DNA from: Leptolinea sp964420995
GTDB lineage: Bacteria; Chloroflexota; Anaerolineae; Anaerolineales; Anaerolineaceae
NCBI GenBank assembly: GCA_964420995.1
Contig: CAYQUX010000014.1
Coordinates: 54,913 to 118,912, forward strand
Length of the DNA: 64,000 bases
Reading direction: 5' to 3'
Shown here: positions 16,938-25,212 of the stretch, one piece after another
How the letters are laid out: the number at the start of each line of letters is the position of its first letter
Numbering within the stretch: the first letter of the stretch is position 1
Position numbers and translations under genes: made by a program
Notes under the pieces: model-generated
What the model was told of the DNA's origin: nothing
The model's input: the letters and a program-made list of their open reading frames with translations, nothing else
The model's database searches: none

Positions 16938-17549
16938 ATGATGGATATTTCGACTGAAATGATCAAGCAACTCCGACAGGCAACCGCCGCGGGCATTTCC
17001 GATTGTAAAAAAGCTCTTGAAAACGCCAATGGCGACTACAACAAGGCTGTGGAATTCCTTCGGGAAAAAGGCCTTGCCACCGCTGCCAAACGCGCCGACC
17101 GCAACGCCTCTGACGGTATGCTCGAGTTGTACTCCCACTCCCAGGGACGCATCGGCGTCATGGTGGAAGTGAACAGCGAAACCGATTTCGTCGGCCGCTC
17201 TGAAAAATTCCGCTCTTTCGCCCACGAAATTGCCCTGCAGATTGCCGCTTCCGCCCCCGAATACATCAAGGAAGAAGACATCCCGGCCGAAGATATTGAA
17301 CGCGAAACCCGCATTGCCACTGCCAAAGCCAAAGAAGATGGCAAACCCGATGCGATCATCCCCAAGATCATCGAAGGCGCTCTGGCCAAATTCAAAGACG
17401 AAAAAGTTTTGCTGCGCCAAAAGTACATTCGCGATGAAAACGTCACCATCCAGGCGCTGTTGAACGATACCATCGTCAGTCTCGGAGAAAATGTTGTCAT
17501 CCGGCGCTTTGTCCGTTGGGAATTGGGCGAATCAACCGCCGAAGAATAG
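16938..17549 (+). CDS. tsf: elongation factor Ts
   Basis: A 203-residue nucleotide exchange factor for EF-Tu. The N-terminal UBA-like module (IKQLRQATAAGISDCKKALEN, GDYNKAVEFLREKG) and the TDFVGRSEKF motif that contacts EF-Tu are present. The length fits the short, single-core form found in Thermus and several Chloroflexi, not the 283-residue E. coli form. Two ATG codons are adjacent at 16938 and 16941; the first is used here. A terminator follows before pyrH. Confidence 0.96.
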   Translation: MMDISTEMIKQLRQATAAGISDCKKALENANGDYNKAVEFLREKGLATAAKRADRNASDGMLELYSHSQGRIGVMVEVNSETDFVGRSEKFRSFAHEIALQIAASAPEYIKEEDIPAEDIERETRIATAKAKEDGKPDAIIPKIIEGALAKFKDEKVLLRQKYIRDENVTIQALLNDTIVSLGENVVIRRFVRWELGESTAEE

Positions 17550-17555
17550 AGTATT

Positions 17556-17587
17556 AAAAGAGCCAACCACATGGTTGGCTCTTTTAT
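17556..17587 (+). terminator. rho-independent terminator after tsf
   Basis: AAAGAGCCAACC pairs with GGTTGGCTCTTT around a short loop, followed by T-rich sequence. pyrH begins 19 bases later, so read-through or a separate promoter is needed for pyrH. Confidence 0.8.
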
Positions 17588-17605
17588 TATGAAAAGGAAG
17601 GTGGC

Positions 17606-18322
17606 ATGGAATCTTTGAAATATCATCGCATATTGTTGAAATTGAGCGGGGAAGCCCTGGGCGGCGATGTCGGCTCGGGAATTGATCCGCGTCGCGCGCT
17701 GGATATTGCCGGACGGGTTAAGGAAGTGCGCGAAATGGGTGTGGATGTGGCCATTGTCATCGGCGCCGGCAACTTATGGCGGGGTAAAGTCGGCCTGAGC
17801 AGCGGCATGGACCGCGCCACGGCAGATTACATGGGCATGCTGGCCACCGTGATGAATGGCCTGGCGCTGATGGATGCCCTCGAAAGCGTGGGCGTGATGA
17901 CCCGCGTGCAATCCGCCATCGAAATGCGCTCGGTAGCCGAGCCATACATCCGGCGCAGAGCCATCCGTCACCTTGAAAAAGGCCGTGTGGTGATCTTTGG
18001 CGGCGGGACAGGTAATCCGTACTTTTCCACGGATACAGCCGCCGCGCTGCGCGCCATGGAGATAGACGCCGATGTGCTGATTAAAGCCACCAAGGTGGAC
18101 GGTGTGTACGACAGCGATCCACAGAAGAATCCGAAGGCTGTAAAATTTGACCATCTCACCTACATTGAAACCATCAACCGCCGGCTTGAAGTGATGGACA
18201 CTACAGCCATCACGCTGTGCATGGAAAATAAACTTCCGATCCTGGTTTTGAACCTGTGGGATGAGAATGCGCTGCGCAACGTGCTGGTAGGAAAAAAAGA
18301 AGGTACTCTGGTGACTGCCTGA
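17606..18322 (+). CDS. pyrH: UMP kinase
   Basis: A 238-residue amino-acid-kinase fold enzyme making UDP from UMP. Typical segments are RILLKLSGEALGGD (residues 6-19), VIGAGNLWRG, the DYMGMLATVMNGLAL helix, FGGGTGNPYFSTDTAAALRA and the ATKVDGVYDSDP loop. An AAGGTGGC site precedes the ATG. It follows tsf as in most bacteria, but frr, its usual next gene, sits elsewhere (3208). The adjacent gene on the right is convergent, 3 bases away. Confidence 0.96.
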   Translation: MESLKYHRILLKLSGEALGGDVGSGIDPRRALDIAGRVKEVREMGVDVAIVIGAGNLWRGKVGLSSGMDRATADYMGMLATVMNGLALMDALESVGVMTRVQSAIEMRSVAEPYIRRRAIRHLEKGRVVIFGGGTGNPYFSTDTAAALRAMEIDADVLIKATKVDGVYDSDPQKNPKAVKFDHLTYIETINRRLEVMDTTAITLCMENKLPILVLNLWDENALRNVLVGKKEGTLVTA

Positions 18323-18325
18323 GCC

Positions 18326-19681
18326 TTACTGAACAAAATCCACCAGCAGGCGGAAATAATCGGAAACCGGGAGGGCAGCCAGCATAAGGTTGCCCTCTTT
18401 TTGATCACCCAGGGAGAGCTCAACCGTATCACCGTTTACTCGGGAGAAAAGATAGCGCGACCCATCAACCCAGGCAAACCAGTAAGCCTGGTTGGTTCCG
18501 GGAAGATCGCCGATGGAACCGCCCGGCTGGCTGACCGTGATCGCCTCGTCGCGGGTGACCTGATAGGCAAAGGCATCTCCCGCCGGAGTCCAACCGTACA
18601 CATTTGGAATACCTCCGCTGAAAACAGTTTTTTCGCCCTGCCCGTTGATCAGGGCAGTTCTCAGTTCCCGTTTGTTTTCAACCGGGTTGCCCACTTCTTT
18701 TATATAGAAGAACGATGTGAGGTTCGGTGAAATACTCACCGTGCCGATAAATTGCGGGGTTACCTGGGCCAGGCGAGCAGGCGCATTCCCCTGAACATCC
18801 AGGCTCCATATCGCAGATGGCCCGCGCGGCTCTTTCAATGGATCATCTGTCGGAATGAACACCGCAATGCGGTTGGAATCGGTCGACCAGACGGGTGACG
18901 GGTAATACTGGTACTCAGAGTAAGTGGCTACCGGCAAAAAATCCAAACCGGGTCCGGGCGCTGGAATACCGTTCACATCCATAATGGAAATATTCTGCGC
19001 CGTTGACAAAGCCATCCATTTTCCATTCGGTGAGAAAGCGGCCACCCCTCCCTGGCCGGGTTTTAAAAGTATGTTCCATGCCCCACTATCGCCATCCAAA
19101 ACGATCAGGTCATCGTTCAAAGCCATTCCCGGACCCTCGAATAATTCCCGGGTGGAATATGTCAATTTATGCGTTCCCGGTATCCATTGCAGATTGGATG
19201 GAGCCGTGCCGAGATTTTCCGGCTTGGTTCGCAGTTTGAACAGGTCATTCCAGGTCATCACCTCACGGGGGTTGCTGCCGTTAAATCCACACAACCACAG
19301 GGAACTTTGCTGATTATCTGATTGCCGGATGAATGCCATCAAAGCGCCATCCGATGAAATCTTCAGGTCATTCACATCGCCGGTGTCCTGCAGCTTAATT
19401 GTACCGACCGATCGCGCCCAGGCATACAGGTCGCGGTCTGGACCTATGAATACAATCCGAAGCTCCGGCGGGGGTTGGATGATCTCGGGGGTTTTTGTGG
19501 GGTCTTCCGCTGGGGGAATTACCGGGGTGTCTTGAGGTGTTGTTATGACAGTCGGCAGCGCTGTCAAGGTGGCTGACACCATGGATTGGACTTCTACCGG
19601 ATTTACAGATGGCGTCAAAAATTGACACGAAATACTAATCAGAAATATAAAAACGAGCAAAAAGGTTATGCTTTTTTTCAT
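18326..19681 (-). CDS. TolB-like beta-propeller lipoprotein
   Basis: A 451-residue predicted lipoprotein: signal MKKSITFLLVFIFLISISC with the lipobox ISISC, then a 50-residue Pro/Thr linker. The remaining 380 residues contain repeats of the WD40/TolB type (SSDGALMAFIRQSD, SPNGKWMALSTAQ, WSTDSNRIAVFIP, SPNLTSFFYIKE), giving about five or six blades. Such proteins are exported and often bind partners or ligands; no specific function can be assigned. The start at 19681 is chosen to place the signal at the N-terminus. Confidence 0.75.
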   Translation of the reverse strand: MKKSITFLLVFIFLISISCQFLTPSVNPVEVQSMVSATLTALPTVITTPQDTPVIPPAEDPTKTPEIIQPPPELRIVFIGPDRDLYAWARSVGTIKLQDTGDVNDLKISSDGALMAFIRQSDNQQSSLWLCGFNGSNPREVMTWNDLFKLRTKPENLGTAPSNLQWIPGTHKLTYSTRELFEGPGMALNDDLIVLDGDSGAWNILLKPGQGGVAAFSPNGKWMALSTAQNISIMDVNGIPAPGPGLDFLPVATYSEYQYYPSPVWSTDSNRIAVFIPTDDPLKEPRGPSAIWSLDVQGNAPARLAQVTPQFIGTVSISPNLTSFFYIKEVGNPVENKRELRTALINGQGEKTVFSGGIPNVYGWTPAGDAFAYQVTRDEAITVSQPGGSIGDLPGTNQAYWFAWVDGSRYLFSRVNGDTVELSLGDQKEGNLMLAALPVSDYFRLLVDFVQ

Positions 19682-19809
19682 GGATTGGGGTTCCTGTTCC
19701 ATTATATAAAGGATCCATTTCCGTCATTGTATACATTCCTCACATAGTCTACAATCAAAACGTTTGGTTTTATATAGAAATCCAATATCAATCATGATCT
19801 TTCAGAAAC

Positions 19810-20949
19810 ATGGGATTGGGTATGAAGAAAAGTAATAATTCTGTTTTTCGAAAGGCAATTCGAGCCATGGAGATTTTCCTTGCCATTCTTGTGATTTCCG
19901 TTCTCGTAATACTTGGAGTAATTCTCACAGCCAGTCCCGGAAAGACGGCACCAATTCTGGATAAAAATGGAAAATCAATCTCAGGCAGCCTTTCAGAGAA
20001 GATCCATGTCAGGATCAACGGGGCTGACATGGGTATGGTGATCAAGAGCCGGGATGTGTCCAACCCCGTGATGCTCTACATTCACGGTGGCACGCCCGAT
20101 TATTTCCTGACGAAAGATTACCCGACCGGGTTGGAAAACCAGTTCACCATGGTTTGGTGGGAAATGCGCGGATCAGGCCTGTCTTTTTCTCCCAACATTA
20201 AACCTGAGGAAATGACGGTTGACCAATTGGTTTTCGATACGATCGAAGTGTCAAAATATTTGCGCGACCGGTTCCACAAAGAAAAGATCTACCTGATGGG
20301 TCATTCCGGAGGAACGTTCTTTGGTCTTCAAGCAGCCGTCAGGGCGCCGGAATTGTATTATGCCTATATCGGGCAGGCGCAGATGACCCACCAAATAATA
20401 TCGGAGAAATTGGCGTACGAGTATATGCTGGCGGAATTCAAGAAAAATGGAAACACAAAGATGGTCGCCCAACTCGAAAAAAGCCCGGTGAGCGAAGAAA
20501 GTGTACCCCTGCCTGATTCCTATCAAGCCGCCCGCGACGTGGGTATGCACAGCCTGGGTATCGGCACAATCCGTGAGATGCATTCGGTGGTCACCGGATT
20601 GCTATTGCCATCATTCATGTTCCCGGAATACACCCTCGGGGAGAAAGTCAATCTGTGGCGCGGGAAGATCTTCTCCGGGAAGTTCACCTGGAACGCACAG
20701 CTCTCCACTGACCTGACCAAAGAGGTGCAGGAATTGAAGATCCCTGTCTATTTCCTGCACGGCATCCATGATTACACGGTGAATTACACCCTTGCCAGGG
20801 ATTATTTCGAGCAGTTAAAGGCGCCGGTGAAAGGCTTTTATACGTTCAATGAATCCGCCCACAGCCCGATGTTCGAAGAACCGGAGAAGATGAACCAGAT
20901 CATAAAAGAAGATATCCTGACTGGTAAGGTTACGCTTGCTGAAAGGTAA
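19810..20949 (+). CDS. membrane-anchored alpha/beta hydrolase
   Basis: A 379-residue protein with a single N-terminal membrane helix (MEIFLAILVISVLVILGVI, about residues 20-38) and an alpha/beta hydrolase fold after it. The oxyanion loop MLYIHGGTPD, the WWEMRGSGLS segment, the nucleophile elbow MGHSGGTFFG (Ser), the acid HGIHDYT (Asp) and the late ESAHSP (His) give a complete catalytic triad. The proline iminopeptidase/epoxide hydrolase group is the nearest type, but the substrate is unknown. A second in-frame ATG lies at 19822. Confidence 0.8.
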   Translation: MGLGMKKSNNSVFRKAIRAMEIFLAILVISVLVILGVILTASPGKTAPILDKNGKSISGSLSEKIHVRINGADMGMVIKSRDVSNPVMLYIHGGTPDYFLTKDYPTGLENQFTMVWWEMRGSGLSFSPNIKPEEMTVDQLVFDTIEVSKYLRDRFHKEKIYLMGHSGGTFFGLQAAVRAPELYYAYIGQAQMTHQIISEKLAYEYMLAEFKKNGNTKMVAQLEKSPVSEESVPLPDSYQAARDVGMHSLGIGTIREMHSVVTGLLLPSFMFPEYTLGEKVNLWRGKIFSGKFTWNAQLSTDLTKEVQELKIPVYFLHGIHDYTVNYTLARDYFEQLKAPVKGFYTFNESAHSPMFEEPEKMNQIIKEDILTGKVTLAER

Positions 20950-20987
20950 GTAAGCCGGAATTATGGCATAAGAATCTTATGATTCTC

Positions 20988-21170
20988 GTAGGGACATAGC
21001 ATCCGGTGGTCATTCATGGTCGGGAAATGATCCATTCTCCGGATGCTTTGTCCGGGGCAACTGCAAAATGACTACAGATGGATAGAATGAACCAACGCAT
21101 ATACAGGCGAAGCATCCGGAGATTTGTCCAATTTGGATGGCATGTTGCTTTCCGGATGCTTCACCCCTAC
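20988..21170. mobile_element. MITE-like element with terminal inverted repeats
   Basis: The left end GTAGGGACATAGCATCCGG (20988-21006) matches the reverse complement of the right end (GTAGGGGTGAAGCATCCGG, 21152-21170) at 16 of 19 positions. A second pair of GCATCCGG/CCGGATGC arms lies inside near 21039-21046 and 21115-21122. The 183-bp element has no open reading frame. Similar GAAGCATCCGG repeats are, from memory, common in Chloroflexi genomes; copy number here was not tested. Confidence 0.5.
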
Positions 21171-21239
21171 CCGATCATGATGGATGGTAAAACACTTGAC
21201 AGTTCCCCCTATTCGGAGATAATATCAGGCTAACAGAAT

Positions 21240-21522
21240 AAAAGGCTGTGACAGAGAAGAGTACGTTGACGGGAACCGCCAGAGAGACGCGCCGGATCGA
21301 AAGACCGCTGTAAGGTGCGTTCGGAAGAAATCAACAGAAGTTCGCTCTCGAGCCGTCCGGGTGAAAATTTTAAAGTAACCCGCTCCGCCCTGCCAGCGTT
21401 AACCGGCCGCCAGGTATCACAATGTGATACAGCCTTCTGGCAACAAGCGGGCAGCTCCGGCTGCCAACAAGGGTGGTACCACGGACCCCATCCCGTCCCT
21501 TGGCGGGGTGGAGTTTTTATTT
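21240..21522 (+). promoter_or_regulatory. T-box leader of pheST (specifier UUC)
   Basis: The canonical antiterminator box is present: AAGGGTGGTACCACGG (21469-21484). Stem I features include GAGAAGAGTACG, the AGAGAGACGCG element and GAAG followed by TTC at 21341-21343, with CTCTCGAGCC just after it. TTC is a Phe codon, matching the pheS-pheT genes downstream. Stem II/III material (CGGGTGAAAATTTTAAAGTAACCCG region) follows. The terminator CCATCCCGTC/GGCGGGGTGG then shares sequence with the antiterminator. Uncharged tRNA-Phe would turn on the operon. Confidence 0.92.
21488..21519 (+). terminator. T-box-controlled terminator
   Basis: A perfect 10-bp stem CCATCCCGTC (21488-21497) and GGCGGGGTGG (21502-21511), including G-T pairs, with a CCTT loop and a T run after it. 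It partly overlaps the 3' side of the T-box antiterminator. Confidence 0.85.
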
Positions 21523-21537
21523 AAGCAAGGAGAGAGA

Positions 21538-22581
21538 ATGCAGGATCATCCCATCTTAAACGAACTGGAAGAGCTGCGCCTGAAAGGTATCGAAGCGCTG
21601 CAGGTCGTTCAGGACGAACTCGGCTTACAGGCCTGGAAGGTTGCCAACTTGGGACGCAGTGCCCCCATGACACAGCTATTCAGCCAGATGAAGACGGTTT
21701 CCGCCGAACTCCGTCCCATCGTTGGTGAACGTGTCAACCAGGTTAAGAAAGAATTTGAAACCGCGCTTGAAGAACATGCGGCAGTTATTAAACAGGCTGC
21801 GTTGAACAAGTACCTGACCGGTGGCGCGGTGGATATCAGCATGCCCGGCCGGCGGCCATCCCATGGCCGGCTGCACCCGCAAACCATGATGCTGCGCGAG
21901 ATCTACCGCATTTTCGGCGACATGGGCTTTCAAGTGTACCGCGCCCGTGACGTGGAAACCGATGAATATAACTTTGAGCTTTTGAACATCCCGGCGTATC
22001 ACCCCGCCCGTGACATGTGGGATACCTTCTATACCACCACACCGGGAGTCATCCTGCGCACGCATACTTCCCCAGGGCAGATCCATGTGATGCGCCAGTA
22101 CTGTCCCGAGCCGATCCGGGTCATCCTCCCGGGCATGTGCTATCGCTATGAGCAAATCAGCGCGCGCTCTGAAATCCAATTCCACCAGGTGGAAGGCATC
22201 ATGGTTGGCAAGCAGGTTACCATGGGCGACATGAAGGGCACGTTGACCGATTTCGCCCGCCGGTTATTCGGCGCGAACGCGCGCACCCGCCTGCGCCCGT
22301 CGTACTTCCCCTTCACCGAACCAAGCGCTGAGATGGACGTGGAATGCTTTGTCTGCCACGGCTCCGGCTGCCAGGTCTGTAAGAACTCCGGCTGGCTTGA
22401 GATCCTGGGGTGCGGCATGATCCATCCCACCGTGCTGCGTAACGGAGGGTATGATCCGTCTGTGTATTCAGGGTTCGCCTTCGGCATGGGACCGGAACGT
22501 ATTTCCATGCTGCGCAATCAGATTACCGATATCCGAAACTTCTGGGCGAATGACGTCCGCTTCCTGGAGCAGTTCTCATGA
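21538..22581 (+). CDS. pheS: phenylalanine--tRNA ligase alpha subunit
   Basis: A 347-residue catalytic subunit. Class II motifs are in order: PGRRPSHGRLHP and MMLREIYRIFGDMGF (motif 1), the RTHTSPGQIHVM region (motif 2, Thr-Ser-Pro), and GFAFGMGPERISMLR (motif 3). An N-terminal coiled coil covers about residues 1-90. A four-cysteine insertion (CFVCHGSGCQVCKNSG, about residues 267-282) before motif 3 may bind zinc; it is absent from E. coli PheS. The ATG at 21538 has an AAGGAGAG site and sits after the T-box. The stop overlaps the pheT ATG (ATGA). Confidence 0.95.
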   Translation: MQDHPILNELEELRLKGIEALQVVQDELGLQAWKVANLGRSAPMTQLFSQMKTVSAELRPIVGERVNQVKKEFETALEEHAAVIKQAALNKYLTGGAVDISMPGRRPSHGRLHPQTMMLREIYRIFGDMGFQVYRARDVETDEYNFELLNIPAYHPARDMWDTFYTTTPGVILRTHTSPGQIHVMRQYCPEPIRVILPGMCYRYEQISARSEIQFHQVEGIMVGKQVTMGDMKGTLTDFARRLFGANARTRLRPSYFPFTEPSAEMDVECFVCHGSGCQVCKNSGWLEILGCGMIHPTVLRNGGYDPSVYSGFAFGMGPERISMLRNQITDIRNFWANDVRFLEQFS

Positions 22582-25112
22582 AAGTACCTCTTAGCTGGTT
22601 GAAAGATTACGTTGACATTGACCTCCCCCTCGATAAACTTGCGCGCCTGTTGACCATGGCCGGACTGGAAGTGGATGAGGTGCATACCGTTGGCCTGCCC
22701 ATTCCGCATACCGATCACAGTGAATATAAATTCACCGGTCTGGAATGGGACCGCGAGAAGATCGTGGTCGCGCAGATCGATGAGGTCATGCCGCACCCTA
22801 ACGCCGACCGCCTGGTATTATGCAGATTGAAAGATGGCACGGGAGAGTACGTCGTGCTGACCGGCGCTCCCAATCTGTACCCTTATAAGGGACAGGGACC
22901 GCTGGCGCAGCCTATAAAAGTCGCCTACGCGAAAGAAGGCGCCGTACTGTACGATGGTCACGCTGCCGGGCTGGAACTCACCACCCTCAAACGCGCCAAG
23001 ATCCGCGGTGTCGAATCCTTTTCGATGGTCTGCTCCGAAAAAGAACTGGGCATTTCAGACGAACATGAGGGTGTCATCTTCCTTGAACCGGATGCCCCCA
23101 CCGGAATACCGCTGGTGGATTACATCGGCGATGCTGTTTTCGACATTTCCATTCTGCCCAATATGATCCGCAACGCCTGTGTGCTGGGTGTGGCGCGTGA
23201 AGTGGCCGCACTAACCAACAAACCACTGAAGAAACCCGTTCCGGCACTCAAACCCAAGGCTCCCTCCATCAAAGGCCGGGTGACAATAAAGATCACTGCT
23301 CCCGATCTCAACCCCCGCTTTGCTGTGGGTATGGTGTCCGGCTGCAAGCACGCGGAAAGCCCCTACTGGGTGCAGCGCCGTTTGCGCCTGGCCGGCATGC
23401 GTCCCATCAACGCGCTGGTGGATGCCACCAATTACGTCATGCTTGAACTCGGCGAACCTCTGCATGCCTTCGATTACGATGTCCTGGCGAAACGCAATGG
23501 CGGCAATCCACCCACCATCATTACACGAACCGCGGCGGAAGGCGAAAAATTGACCACCCTGGATAATGTGGAACGCATTCTCAAGGATTACACCGTTCTG
23601 GTTTGCGACACCAAAGGTGCGCTCAGCATCGCCGGTGTGATGGGTGGCCTTGAATCAGAGATCACCGAGGATACAAGTACTGTCCTGCTGGAAGGCGCAG
23701 CCTGGAATTTCATCAATATCCGCAAGACCATGAGTTACCTGAAACTCAATTCTGAAGCTGCCTTCCGCATGGGCCGGGGTATTCACCCCGGTTTGTGCGA
23801 CGAAGCTCTCTGGTTATGCTTGAGCCGCATGGCGGAATGGTCCGGCGGGGAGATCCACGCCGATCTGGTGGACGAATACCCGAAGCCTCCAAAAGATCCG
23901 GCGGTGACCATCACCACGGATGATGTCACCCGCTGGCTGGGGATTGAATTGACGGCTGAACAGATAGCCCGTTTGCTTACACCGCTAGAATTCGCCTGCA
24001 CGGTAAAAGGCAACAGCGTTGAAGTGAAAACACCTCCCAACCGCCTGGATATCGGTGAAGACGTCATTGGCAAGGCGGATGTGATCGAGGAGATCGCCCG
24101 TATGTACGGTTATGATAACATCCCGAATACCCGGCTGTCTGATGAAATGCCCCCGCAGCGCAACAATCCTTCTCTTGAACGGGAAGAGCTGGTGCGCGAC
24201 CTTCTGGCTAAATTTGGCCTTCAGGAAACCATGGCGTATCGCATGACCGCCCCGGAACGTGAAGCCCGCTGGCTGCAACCGGTGGATGGACCTGTTCTTG
24301 ATCTGCCATATGTCGCCCTCAAAAATCCTATTGCACAGGACCGGCGGGTGATGCGCCGCAGCGTGACCGCTTCGGTGCTCGAAGCGCTGGAGAAAAACAT
24401 CCGCCTTGCTGACCAGTTGATGCTATTCGAGATCGGTCAGGCATACCTGCCACGCGAAAATGAACAATTACCGGAAGAACCACGCCGTCTGGTGATCGCT
24501 GTTTCCGGCCGCCGTGAGAATGATGCCTGGGATCAAAAGAACACCGCGACGCTGGACTTCTTTGACCTGAAAGGCATCCTGGAGGAACTGGGCGGTGGTC
24601 TGCACCTCCCAAAGACAGACTTCAGCCCGGCCCAGGCGAACGGATTCCACCCCGGAAAGTGCGCCGAATGGACTTGTGATGGTGCGACCCTCGGTGTATT
24701 CGGTGAACTCCATCCGCTGGTCAAGGAACGTTATGACTTCCTACAGTCTCCAGTGCTGGCCGCCGAGATCGACCTGGAAGCTCTGCTGAACGCCATCCCG
24801 GCACGCGTCACCGTTGAACCTGTGCCTTCTTATCCGCCGGTACTCGAAGATCTGGCCTTGACTGTAGATGAATCTCTGCCAGCCGGCAAGGTGGAAGCAC
24901 TGATTCGCCAGACAGGCGGCAAGAACCTGGTGGAAGTCCGCCTGTTTGACATCTTCCGCAGCCCGTTGATCGGTATGGACAAGAAAAGCCTGGCCTACAG
25001 CCTGACCTACCAGTCCTCTGACCGCACACTGACCGATCAGGAAGTGGCGCAAATCCGCGGGCGGATCGTCAAGCGATTGGAACAGGAACTGGGCGCGAAA
25101 TTGCGTAGTTGA
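22578..25112 (+). CDS. pheT: phenylalanine--tRNA ligase beta subunit
   Basis: An 844-residue bacterial-type PheT. Domains in order: N-terminal MKVPLSWLKDYVDIDLPL, an EMAP-like tRNA-binding domain (about 45-155, HPNADRLVLCRLKDGTGEY), the B3/B4 editing domain (about 210-400, INALVDATNYVMLELGEPLHAFD), B5 (about 415-490), the catalytic-like core, and a C-terminal ferredoxin-fold anticodon-binding domain (about 750-840, YPPVLEDLALTVDE). It is translationally coupled to pheS. A five-copy-type palindromic terminator follows. Confidence 0.96.
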   Translation: MKVPLSWLKDYVDIDLPLDKLARLLTMAGLEVDEVHTVGLPIPHTDHSEYKFTGLEWDREKIVVAQIDEVMPHPNADRLVLCRLKDGTGEYVVLTGAPNLYPYKGQGPLAQPIKVAYAKEGAVLYDGHAAGLELTTLKRAKIRGVESFSMVCSEKELGISDEHEGVIFLEPDAPTGIPLVDYIGDAVFDISILPNMIRNACVLGVAREVAALTNKPLKKPVPALKPKAPSIKGRVTIKITAPDLNPRFAVGMVSGCKHAESPYWVQRRLRLAGMRPINALVDATNYVMLELGEPLHAFDYDVLAKRNGGNPPTIITRTAAEGEKLTTLDNVERILKDYTVLVCDTKGALSIAGVMGGLESEITEDTSTVLLEGAAWNFINIRKTMSYLKLNSEAAFRMGRGIHPGLCDEALWLCLSRMAEWSGGEIHADLVDEYPKPPKDPAVTITTDDVTRWLGIELTAEQIARLLTPLEFACTVKGNSVEVKTPPNRLDIGEDVIGKADVIEEIARMYGYDNIPNTRLSDEMPPQRNNPSLEREELVRDLLAKFGLQETMAYRMTAPEREARWLQPVDGPVLDLPYVALKNPIAQDRRVMRRSVTASVLEALEKNIRLADQLMLFEIGQAYLPRENEQLPEEPRRLVIAVSGRRENDAWDQKNTATLDFFDLKGILEELGGGLHLPKTDFSPAQANGFHPGKCAEWTCDGATLGVFGELHPLVKERYDFLQSPVLAAEIDLEALLNAIPARVTVEPVPSYPPVLEDLALTVDESLPAGKVEALIRQTGGKNLVEVRLFDIFRSPLIGMDKKSLAYSLTYQSSDRTLTDQEVAQIRGRIVKRLEQELGAKLRS

Positions 25113-25133
25113 TTTTCAAACCATGCAAAAGAC

Positions 25134-25170
25134 TAAACCCTAAGGGTCTCAAAAAGACCCTTAGGGTTTT
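25134..25170. terminator. palindromic terminator, repeat family copy 1
   Basis: AAACCCTAAGGGTCT and AGACCCTTAGGGTTT form a 15-bp stem with a short A-rich loop and a following T run. It lies between convergent pheT and the glycosyltransferase gene and belongs to the same family as copies at 29579, 53343, 53575 and 53894. Confidence 0.85.
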
Positions 25171-25212
25171 ATTATCACTCCCAAGGATATTGCATTTCAA
25201 AAACTTTATTAA

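Noticed and set aside
20950..21240. Protein-coding gene in the gap before the T-box
   Set aside because: Only short frames; the sequence is explained by the inverted-repeat element.
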